64,000 nt of DNA from Candidatus Nanosynbacter sp. TM7-076 (GTDB taxonomy: Bacteria; Patescibacteriota; Saccharimonadia; Saccharimonadales; Saccharimonadaceae), in the NCBI RefSeq assembly GCF_022828325.1, contig NZ_JAJQJS010000002.1, positions 1 to 64,000 of the forward strand. Direction: 5' to 3'. Shown one piece after another: positions 57,136 through 64,000 of this stretch. Within the stretch, counting starts at the first letter, position 1; each line of letters starts with the position of its first letter. The notes beneath the pieces are model-generated. The model did no database searches and was not told where the DNA came from. It saw nothing but the letters and a program-made list of their open reading frames with translations. The translations under genes were made by a program, and so were the position numbers.

Positions 57136-60100
57136 TCACTTTAGAACTACACACTCTTCACCCAGAGTGTTTTTTAATTGGCTTAATAGGTTATCATTAG
57201 CATCCACCTTAAACGGCAGACGCATGGCTGATTTCTCTTTCTCGCCCAGTACCAAAACCACGTCAGTCGTGCCAGCATTCTCGCCGCAAACAGACTTCAT
57301 TTTCACTAACCGCGAATGGTCATTCGGGTCTTTAATATACACAAATAACTTTGAAGCGGGAGTTTCTGGCGCAACATTAACGGGCACTGAATGAGTTTTT
57401 GGCTGAGGTTTGGCGGCGTCATTCTTTACGGCAGACTTCGGAGAAGCTCCATTTTTCTGATTACGATAAGCTTCACGACGCTCTTTTTTTACAGCAGAGC
57501 TAATTTTTGGCGCATCCATTTTACGACCAGTAGACTCATAGCCATTGATATCGTTATCCGTAATCACAATAATGTCATCGGCAATTAGCTTACTTTCATT
57601 ACCCAGATTTCCGTCACGATCTCGAGCTGAATTTTTACCAGAAACTCGAATCACCGCGTCCTGAACCAGCTTAGCGCCAACTTTCTCGTACAGATTTGGG
57701 AAGACAATTATTTCACCCTCGCCGAATTTGTCCTCAATTCCCACGAACGCCATTTTCGAACCGCTTTTTGTGACAATTGTGCGAACGGTGCTAATAATTC
57801 CCCCGACCGTCATCATCCGACTATCGTACTCGGGAACCAACTGCGTCAATGGTTGAGTTTGTTCGCTCAAATACGTTTCATACCTATCGAGCGGATGCGC
57901 CGAGATATACAGCCCCAACAATTCTCGCTCCCACATCAAGCGCTCTTTATCGTCGTGTTTCACAGGAGCCTTCTGGAGATGAAGAGTCGATTGGACGCTC
58001 GCTGCGTCATCGCCGCCCAGCATTCCAAACAAATTGGTCTGCCCGCTGGCGGCTTCTTTTTGGAGCTTGGACGCAAAAGAAGTGATGGAATCCAGATTGA
58101 AAAGCAAATCAGATCGATCGCCCATATCATCAAACGCACCAGACTTAATAAGCGACTCCCAGGCTTTTCTGTTGAATTTGCTGGTTGAAACGCGCCTAGC
58201 AAAATCCTCAACCGACGTAAACGGCCCATCTTCGCGCGCTCGCAGGACTTCCTCGACCGCACCAACGCCAACTCCCTTCACTGCCGACATTCCAAAACGA
58301 ATTTTATTCTCATTCGGCACCACAGCAAACTCAACGAACGATTCGTTTACGTCAGGACTCAGCACACTAATTCCCATGTGCTTACATTCAGTAATTTCAA
58401 TTGCCAGACGATCGGTGTCATCATGGTCGCTAGTCATAAGCGCCGCCATAAACGCGTCGGGATAATGTGCCTTCAAATAAGCCGTCCAATAAGCAATCAA
58501 ACCATAACAAGCGGCGTGCGACTTATTGAAACAATAGTTGGCGAATTCTTCCAGCTGAGTCCAGAAAGTTTCCGCAATTTCCTTAGTTGCGCCACCAACT
58601 TTAACCGCACCCTCAACGAATTCAGGCTTGACCTTTTTCATCAAGTCAATTTTCTTCTTACCAACAGCCTTTCGCAACGTGTCAGCCTGACCACCAGTAA
58701 ATCCACACCATTCCTTAGAAATCTGCATAAACTGCTCCTGATAGACCAAAATTCCGTAAGTATTTTTCAGCGAGTTTTTCATTCCAGAATGCAAATAAGT
58801 TATTTCTTCTTCGCCGTGTTTACGCCTAATAAAGCTGTCAATAAACTGCATCGGGCCCGGACGATAAAGAGCCACCATAGCAATAATATCTTCAAACGTA
58901 GTCGGCTTTAGTCCACGCAAATATCGCTTCATTCCCGCCGATTCCAACTGGAATACGCCAGTCGTGTCGCCGCGCTGAAATAGCTCGTAGGTCTTTTTAT
59001 CATCAAGCGGCAACTCCGAAAGATTAATCTCTTTCTTGTAAGCCTTTCGGATAATCCTCATGGCGTTATTAATAATCGTAAGGTTCGAAAGCCCCAAAAA
59101 GTCCATCTTAAGAAGCCCAAGCTCTTCAACTTCGCCCATCGGGAACTGAGTTGCTACTACGCCCTTTTGCGCCATTTCAAGTGGAATGTAATTGACCAAC
59201 GTATCTGGCGCAATCACTACACCACAAGCATGAACGCCGTGGCTACGAATCGTCCCTTCCAACTGAATTGCATAGTCCAAAACTTCTTTGGCGGTCGGGT
59301 TATTTTCATATTCATTCCGAAGATCTGCGTCTTCTTTAATACTCACAGACAATGGAATATGCCGCCCCTGGTTTGGTGGCGGAACTAACTTCGCCAAGCG
59401 GTCGCTCTCAGCGTACGGAACCTCCAAAACCCTGGCAACATCACGCACCGCCATACGACCAAACATCTTACCGAACGTTGCAATATTACTGACGTGATCT
59501 TCGCCATATTTTTTCGCACAATATTCAATCACCTCGTCGCGACGCGTATCCTGAATATCAACGTCGATGTCGGGCATAGAAATGCGATCAGGATTCAGGA
59601 ATCGCTCAAACAGTAGTCCATATTTCAGCGGATCAAGATCTGTAATATTCAGCGCATACGCAACAATCGAGCCAGCCGCGCTACCACGCCCTGGACCAAA
59701 AACAATTCCTTGAGATTTTCCCCAGTTGATAAAATCCTGGACGATCAAGAAATAACCTTCATAGCCCATATTTCCCATCACACCAAGCTCCATTTCAGCG
59801 CGCTCACGAACTTCGTCAGACAGCTTCGGAATAATCTCGTCAGGATCCAACTTTTCAGCCTCCTCCTTCGAAGCTCCATTGTAACGTTGCAACAAACCTT
59901 GATATGTCAATCTAAGCAGATACGAATGCTCATTCTCGCCGTCTGGCAATGGATATTTTGGAATAAGAATTCGCCCAAGCTCAATCTCAACGTCGCAGCG
60001 ATCAGCTATTTTTTTCGTGTTGCGAATAACTTCAGGGAATTTCTCACCCCAGTGATCGATAATATCGCGCGGATCCGTCAAGTGAAGCTCAAAATCCTTC

Positions 60101-60876
60101 AAGCTCATCCGCTTTTCATCACTGAGATACGAGCCCGTCCCAACACAAAGCAGAATCTCGTGCGCGTCTTGATATTCGTGCGTCAAATAGTGACCATCAC
60201 AAGTCACCACCATTTCAATACCAAGCTCTTTTGAAAGCTTAATCAAGCCCTCGTTAATCTTCGCCTGCACATCCCAATGCGTATTTGATTTCGGGTGTCC
60301 GTGGTCCTGTAGCTCCAAATAATAGCGATCGCCAAAAATCGACTTATACCACTTGGCAATCTCACGAGCGCGATCATAATCATCTTCTTTCAGCGCCACG
60401 CCAATTTCACCGCTCGCACAACCACTCAGAACAATCAATCCCTCGTTCAACTCCTCCAGTAAATCATGGTCAATTCGCGGCTTATAATACATTCCCTCCA
60501 GATTGGCGCGCGTCGACAACTTCATCAAGTTGTGAAAACCCGTGTTGTTCATCGCCAGCACGGTCAAGTGAAAACGCTGCTTGTCCTTGCCCGGATCGCG
60601 GTCAAATCGAGAACGAGTCGCCACGTAAGTTTCAATTCCGATAATCGGCTTAATTCCCGCTTTTTTGGCAGTTTTGTAATAGTCCAGAATGCCGCTCATC
60701 GTGCCGTGATCGGTTACGGCGGCAGCCTCCATTCCGAGCTCCTTAACCTTATCGACCAAGTCATGAATCTTAGTCAATCCGTCCAGCACCGAATGGAAAG
60801 TGTGATTATGAAGATGCACGAAATCTGACGGCTTCAAAGCCGCCGACGATGATTGTTCGCTTGTCCCCTCAGTCAT
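57136..60876 (-). CDS. dnaE: DNA polymerase III alpha subunit
   Basis: This is the replicative polymerase, 1246 residues from the ATG at 60876; a TTG nine bases upstream is in frame but lies within the -10. Features in order: PHP domain (FVHLHNHTFHSVLDGLT), palm with GPGRGSAAGSIVAYAL and PDIDVDIQDTRRDEVIEY (about 395 to 460), thumb and fingers, tandem helix-hairpin-helix (FGMSAVKGVGVGAVEE, about 870) and an OB fold (about 1000 to 1080). A Lys/Ala/Pro-rich linker precedes the C-terminal domain. DnaE1 type, without an exonuclease insert. A TATAAT eight bases before the ATG gives an almost leaderless promoter. Confidence 0.96.
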   Translation of the reverse strand: MTEGTSEQSSSAALKPSDFVHLHNHTFHSVLDGLTKIHDLVDKVKELGMEAAAVTDHGTMSGILDYYKTAKKAGIKPIIGIETYVATRSRFDRDPGKDKQRFHLTVLAMNNTGFHNLMKLSTRANLEGMYYKPRIDHDLLEELNEGLIVLSGCASGEIGVALKEDDYDRAREIAKWYKSIFGDRYYLELQDHGHPKSNTHWDVQAKINEGLIKLSKELGIEMVVTCDGHYLTHEYQDAHEILLCVGTGSYLSDEKRMSLKDFELHLTDPRDIIDHWGEKFPEVIRNTKKIADRCDVEIELGRILIPKYPLPDGENEHSYLLRLTYQGLLQRYNGASKEEAEKLDPDEIIPKLSDEVRERAEMELGVMGNMGYEGYFLIVQDFINWGKSQGIVFGPGRGSAAGSIVAYALNITDLDPLKYGLLFERFLNPDRISMPDIDVDIQDTRRDEVIEYCAKKYGEDHVSNIATFGKMFGRMAVRDVARVLEVPYAESDRLAKLVPPPNQGRHIPLSVSIKEDADLRNEYENNPTAKEVLDYAIQLEGTIRSHGVHACGVVIAPDTLVNYIPLEMAQKGVVATQFPMGEVEELGLLKMDFLGLSNLTIINNAMRIIRKAYKKEINLSELPLDDKKTYELFQRGDTTGVFQLESAGMKRYLRGLKPTTFEDIIAMVALYRPGPMQFIDSFIRRKHGEEEITYLHSGMKNSLKNTYGILVYQEQFMQISKEWCGFTGGQADTLRKAVGKKKIDLMKKVKPEFVEGAVKVGGATKEIAETFWTQLEEFANYCFNKSHAACYGLIAYWTAYLKAHYPDAFMAALMTSDHDDTDRLAIEITECKHMGISVLSPDVNESFVEFAVVPNENKIRFGMSAVKGVGVGAVEEVLRAREDGPFTSVEDFARRVSTSKFNRKAWESLIKSGAFDDMGDRSDLLFNLDSITSFASKLQKEAASGQTNLFGMLGGDDAASVQSTLHLQKAPVKHDDKERLMWERELLGLYISAHPLDRYETYLSEQTQPLTQLVPEYDSRMMTVGGIISTVRTIVTKSGSKMAFVGIEDKFGEGEIIVFPNLYEKVGAKLVQDAVIRVSGKNSARDRDGNLGNESKLIADDIIVITDNDINGYESTGRKMDAPKISSAVKKERREAYRNQKNGASPKSAVKNDAAKPQPKTHSVPVNVAPETPASKLFVYIKDPNDHSRLVKMKSVCGENAGTTDVVLVLGEKEKSAMRLPFKVDANDNLLSQLKNTLGEECVVLK

Positions 60877-60884
60877 TAATAACA

Positions 60885-60890
60885 ATTATA
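60885..60890 (-). promoter_or_regulatory. -10 element of dnaE
   Basis: Minus-strand TATAAT, eight bases before the ATG, in the 19-base gap after the upstream gene. The -35 is weak. Confidence 0.55.
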
Positions 60891-60895
60891 GCACG

Positions 60896-61192
60896 CTATT
60901 GACGACGTTGCATCGTCTCAATTAAGTGGTTGATAAAATCAGCCAACGGCGGGAAAATGTCGGCAAATTGCCCCAAAATCCAAATCAATATCGCAATCAA
61001 TAATGTCGCGCCCAAAGCACTTCCAAGGCCAAAGAAAATTCCGCGAACAAAATTCACCCAGTAAACTTGGTGGCGAGATTTATGAAAATCAAAAAACAAA
61101 TCCTCCAAAATCGCCCGACGAGCATCGTTTTCGTTATCGCGAATGACTTTTTTTGCCAACTTATTTGACTGTTCTTTGGCTGACTTTTTCAC
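60896..61192 (-). CDS. Small membrane protein, DUF5665-like
   Basis: The 98-residue protein has a basic N-terminal helix, then two hydrophobic segments (about 43 to 66 and 70 to 85) and a short tail. The pattern (FFDFHKSRHQVYWVNFVRG then IFFGLGSALG) matches small DUF5665-type membrane proteins. No known function. It overlaps the preceding gene by 32 bases and lies just before dnaE. Confidence 0.7.
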   Translation of the reverse strand: MKKSAKEQSNKLAKKVIRDNENDARRAILEDLFFDFHKSRHQVYWVNFVRGIFFGLGSALGATLLIAILIWILGQFADIFPPLADFINHLIETMQRRQ

Positions 61193-61448
61193 TCTTTTTT
61201 ACCTTCTTCTTTGAGAAAAATTTTGAGAAAAATCCGCTCTTTGAAGCGAAGCTTTTGGCTAGTTCCACGCCAATTGAAACCGTACTTACGATTCCGTTTA
61301 AGCTAGCAATTCGCTGGCTTATCGCCTCCACGTTCTGCTGGGTTTGGCGAATTTGACGTGTTAATTTGATGATAGAAATTGTCATAGCGATCATCATGAT
61401 GACAAAAATCACCATCAAAACCACTAGAATAATAAGCAATCCGTTCAT
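61161..61448 (-). CDS. Small membrane protein with coiled coil
   Basis: The 95-residue protein has an N-terminal membrane helix (about 2 to 27), a coiled coil (about 28 to 60) and a basic tail rich in Lys and Ser. Not recognised. A TATAAT (61456-61461, minus) lies seven bases before the ATG, so this gene may start its own leaderless transcript into dnaE. Confidence 0.6.
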   Translation of the reverse strand: MNGLLIILVVLMVIFVIMMIAMTISIIKLTRQIRQTQQNVEAISQRIASLNGIVSTVSIGVELAKSFASKSGFFSKFFSKKKVKKSEKVSQRTVK

Positions 61449-61455
61449 GCTATTT

Positions 61456-61461
61456 ATTATA
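61456..61461 (-). promoter_or_regulatory. Near-leaderless -10 upstream of dnaE unit
   Basis: Minus-strand TATAAT, seven bases before the ATG at 61448. Confidence 0.55.
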
Positions 61462-61463
61462 CA

Positions 61464-62357
61464 TTATTTTAGACGATCCGTCAGATGGGCGCGCAATTTA
61501 TCACCAAAGTTAGGATCGCGCAATCCAAAATCAATCACTGTTTTTAGATATTCCAATTTGTCGCCAGTATCATAATAAGTACCGTTCGTAATTTCTACGC
61601 CATAGAAATCAAATCCGTCGTCAATCATTTGCTGCATAATTGGCTGAATTGTAAATTCGCCATTGCCGTCAAATTCTTTCCTGGCTTTGTCTAGATAGCC
61701 AAAAATTTCACCTGGAAGCAAATAGCTACTAACGCTAGCTAAATCAGAAGGCGCATTCTCCTTGCCCGGCTTTTCAACGATATTCGTCATTTTTATAACG
61801 CCGTCTTTCACTACTTGACCGTTGACGACTCCATAACGATCAAACTCCGTATCATCGGTGATTTTCTTACATGACAGAACCGCTCCGTCTAAGCTTTCTG
61901 ACGCCTCAATCATCTGCTTGAAACGACTTGGACTAGCCGCAATAAAGTCGTCCGCAAACGTGTAAATCACAGGCTCGTCATGATGAATCAAATGCGAAGC
62001 GCAAGCCAAAGGCGTTGCGTTGCCGTACGGACCTTTTTGGCGAATATAAATAAAGTTTGCCATCTCAGCCAAATTTTGCACCGCGTCAATGAATGGCTGT
62101 TTTTTAGGACCGCCAGCGCGCAAATTAGCCAAAAGTTCTTCATTCGGCTCGTCAAAATGGTCCTCGATTGCTCGCTTATTCGCGCTACCGATAATGATGA
62201 TGTCTTTAATACCAGCCTCAACTAATTCCTCGACGACGTATTGAATAATCGGCTTATCAATCAGCGGCAACATTTCCTTTGGCATGGCTTTGGTTTGCGG
62301 CAAAAATCGCGTACCAAAACCGGCAGCAGCGATGATAGCTTTAGTTGGTTTTCTCAT
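61464..62357 (-). CDS. galU: UTP-glucose-1-phosphate uridylyltransferase
   Basis: GalU makes UDP-glucose for cell-surface polysaccharides. The 297-residue protein shows the nucleotide-binding AAGFGTRFLPQTKAMPKEM (about 11 to 29), DKPIIQYVVEE, the sugar-binding ADDFI region (about 135), and IVEKPGKENAPS (about 190). The length is normal for bacterial GalU. AGGAG precedes its ATG and the gene lies 34 bases after gatB. Confidence 0.94.
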   Translation of the reverse strand: MRKPTKAIIAAAGFGTRFLPQTKAMPKEMLPLIDKPIIQYVVEELVEAGIKDIIIIGSANKRAIEDHFDEPNEELLANLRAGGPKKQPFIDAVQNLAEMANFIYIRQKGPYGNATPLACASHLIHHDEPVIYTFADDFIAASPSRFKQMIEASESLDGAVLSCKKITDDTEFDRYGVVNGQVVKDGVIKMTNIVEKPGKENAPSDLASVSSYLLPGEIFGYLDKARKEFDGNGEFTIQPIMQQMIDDGFDFYGVEITNGTYYDTGDKLEYLKTVIDFGLRDPNFGDKLRAHLTDRLK

Positions 62358-62391
62358 ATTTCAGCTCCTATTCCCTATAGTTTCAGCAATT

Positions 62392-63840
62392 CTAAAGTTT
62401 CTCGCGAATCAGTTTCTGAGCAAGGCTTGGGTTGGCTTGACCCTTAGACTTCTTCATGACTTGCCCAACCAAATAACCAATAGCCTTATCTTTTCCAGCC
62501 TTGATATCTGCAATTGACGCCGCCGAAGCTGGATCGTTCAGAACTTCGTCAACAATTGCAGCAATCGCCGACTCGTCAGAAACCTGTAATAAATTCTTCT
62601 CCTCAGCAAGCTTACGTGGATTTTTCGCGCCAGCCAAAAGCTCATTGAATAGTTCCTTCGCATTCGTGCTGGAAACTTCAGACTTCTCTGTCATTTCAGC
62701 CAATTCTATCAAATCGTCAACTGCCACGCGTGTAGATTCATTATCCGTTTGCGCGTCACTTTCATCAGAAGTCGTCAATGCGCTCGCAAACCAATGCGCG
62801 ACTCGCTTAGCGGACACCTCGCCCGACTTTTCCTGAACTTCCAATGTAATCTGAGCATAATCCTGGTTAGACAAAAGCGAATTGATAACAGATTTATCCA
62901 AGTTCAGCGCGCTCCATTTTTCCCTATATTCACCCGGAAGCATCGGCACTTTGGACTGAATTTCAGTAATCACCTCGTCAGTCAGCACAACTGGCGGAAT
63001 ATCTGGGTCTGGCATATAGCGATAATCCTGCGCGTCTTCCTTTGACCTCTGAGAAATAGTTATCTGCTTGTCATCATTCCAGCCTCTGGTTTCCTGAACA
63101 ACTTCTTCGCCACGCTCCAAAATATCAACTTGGCGCTTGAACTCATACTCAGCGGCTCGCTCGACACTGCGGAAGGAATTGAGATTCTTAATTTCTGCGC
63201 GCTTTCCAAGCTCTGTCGCACCCTTCTTTGCTACTGAAATATTAACGTCAAATCGCATATTTCCGTGATACAAATTACCATAAGTCACACCCGCGTAAAC
63301 CATCAATTTATGAAGTTCCGAAACGTAAGCTTTAGCCTCCTCGGCCGAATGCATATCTGGCTCAGAAACAATCTCAATCAGCGGCGTGCCAGCGCGGTTA
63401 AGATCGACCAACGAATAGCCGTCATGATGCGTCAATTTACCAGCATCTTCCTCCATGTGAGCATGGTCAATTCGCACGCGTTTCAAAGAACCATCTTCCA
63501 GCGGCGCACCGACATATCCAGCCAAAATAATCGGACTATACATCTGTGAAGTCTGATAGCCCTTTGGCAAATCTGGATAAAAATAATGCTTTCGATCAAA
63601 TCGGCTAACGTGCGCAATCGGCGAATTCAAGGCTTTTCCAGCACGAACCGCCAACTCAACAGCGTGCTTGTTCAAAACTGGCAACATCCCCGGCAAACCA
63701 AAGTCAATCTGATGCGTCTTGCTATTCGGCTCAGCATCGCGAGCGTCATTATCGGCTGGGCTAAATAGCTTGGTTTTCGTCGCTAGCTGAACGTGACATT
63801 CGATACCAATTGTCATTTCATAATCGTCATATACACTCAT
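62392..63840 (-). CDS. gatB: Asp-tRNA(Asn)/Glu-tRNA(Gln) amidotransferase subunit B
   Basis: GatB binds mischarged tRNA and converts Glu-tRNA(Gln) or Asp-tRNA(Asn) in complex with GatA and GatC. The 482-residue protein has IGIECHVQLATKTKLFSP, LPGMLPVLNKHAVELAVRAG, RKHYFYPDLPKGYQTSQ and the C-terminal YqeY/GatB tail domain (about 345 to 482). Its ATG overlaps the stop of the upstream partial gene (TAATG). gatA and gatC are not seen in the window. Confidence 0.96.
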   Translation of the reverse strand: MSVYDDYEMTIGIECHVQLATKTKLFSPADNDARDAEPNSKTHQIDFGLPGMLPVLNKHAVELAVRAGKALNSPIAHVSRFDRKHYFYPDLPKGYQTSQMYSPIILAGYVGAPLEDGSLKRVRIDHAHMEEDAGKLTHHDGYSLVDLNRAGTPLIEIVSEPDMHSAEEAKAYVSELHKLMVYAGVTYGNLYHGNMRFDVNISVAKKGATELGKRAEIKNLNSFRSVERAAEYEFKRQVDILERGEEVVQETRGWNDDKQITISQRSKEDAQDYRYMPDPDIPPVVLTDEVITEIQSKVPMLPGEYREKWSALNLDKSVINSLLSNQDYAQITLEVQEKSGEVSAKRVAHWFASALTTSDESDAQTDNESTRVAVDDLIELAEMTEKSEVSSTNAKELFNELLAGAKNPRKLAEEKNLLQVSDESAIAAIVDEVLNDPASAASIADIKAGKDKAIGYLVGQVMKKSKGQANPSLAQKLIREKL

Positions 63841-64000
63841 TATAATGCTCCCAAATCTTTTAATGCCTGTTCAAAACTCGCCATAGCTCGACGAAAACTC
63901 TGCGCCGTTACCGTTACGTTGGTTTCGTGGGCAATTTGATTACGCAATTTATGTGCCGCCCAAAGCCCATTTTCATCGCTCCAATATCCCTTGCGAGATT
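63840..64000 (-). CDS. C-terminal part of a HEPN-like protein, partial
   Basis: The last 52 residues of a leftward gene that runs off the right edge. The visible part includes GLWAAHKLRNQIAHETNV, which resembles the R-x4-6-H type motif of HEPN and related helical proteins. It is not GatA or GatC as far as the sequence shows. The gene overlaps gatB by one base, so the two are in one operon. Too little is visible to say more. Confidence 0.5.
   Translation of the reverse strand, partial: SRKGYWSDENGLWAAHKLRNQIAHETNVTVTAQSFRRAMASFEQALKDLGAL

Noticed and set aside
1..64000. Alternative genetic code (TGA recoded)
   Set aside because: TGA ends several complete, well-recognised genes such as dnaE and pepN, with no in-frame internal TGA in those proteins.
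1..64000. CRISPR arrays or restriction-modification genes
   Set aside because: No regularly spaced repeats beyond the three short GCCAGTTGA copies, and no recognisable Cas, methylase or restriction proteins.

Overview
The window reads as a chromosome segment of a Saccharibacteria-type (TM7, Patescibacteria) bacterium with a prophage occupying roughly its left half. The host assignment is inferred from the gene set and style: RecG, DnaE, ClpC, a compact NusA, an RnhB-YraN fusion, a PilB-like ATPase, very short spacers and many leaderless starts. TGA is an ordinary stop codon here (dnaE, pepN and others), so this is not the TGA-recoding SR1/Gracilibacteria type. No rRNA or tRNA gene and no CRISPR array was found.

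Positions 1 to about 30,160 are a temperate, apparently short-tailed phage. Almost everything is transcribed leftward. From right to left there is an early block of small, translationally coupled genes (29869 to 22971). It starts with a membrane peptide whose stop codon sits on an A AAA AAG slip site leading into a lytic transglycosylase ORF. It continues through a DUF1064 nuclease and many unknown small proteins, and ends in a minimal tryptophanyl-tRNA synthetase homologue. A rightward two-gene module (22451 to 22880; a ribbon-helix-helix protein is second) faces this block. Diverging from the module is the packaging and virion block: terminase small and large subunits, portal, scaffold-like protein, N4 gp56-type capsid protein. 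A cargo islet follows, with its own promoter (G5/DUF3761 surface protein, four-helix membrane protein, rightward CAP-domain protein). The virion genes then resume with a Gln-rich protein, a 2856-residue polyvalent ejection-type protein (ADP-ribosyltransferase-like and HELGH zincin motifs), a connector and tail proteins running off the left edge. No integrase or attachment site is visible, so the other end of the prophage lies outside the window.

Positions 30,200 to 64,000 are host chromosome. Leftward operons are tyrS-HAD-recG-phospholipase-like-rsmD, nusA-clpC-membrane metalloprotease-radA-PIN/TRAM, and (partial gene)-gatB-galU-two small membrane proteins-dnaE. Between them are a class A penicillin-binding protein, GNAT and HNH proteins, pepN, rnhB-yraN, a VanZ-like protein, rplS, malic enzyme, a 511-residue unknown, a pilB-like ATPase and a SPOUT methyltransferase.

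The strongest cross-cutting observation is regulatory. At ten genes, two of them in the prophage, a -10 hexamer is followed by exactly six bases and then the start codon, which predicts leaderless mRNAs starting at the initiation codon. Three more genes have a gap of seven or eight. Genes inside operons instead carry strong Shine-Dalgarno sequences. Two small rightward host genes (49088, 56777) differ: they have -35/-10 promoters, 5'-terminal hairpin leaders and Shine-Dalgarno sequences.
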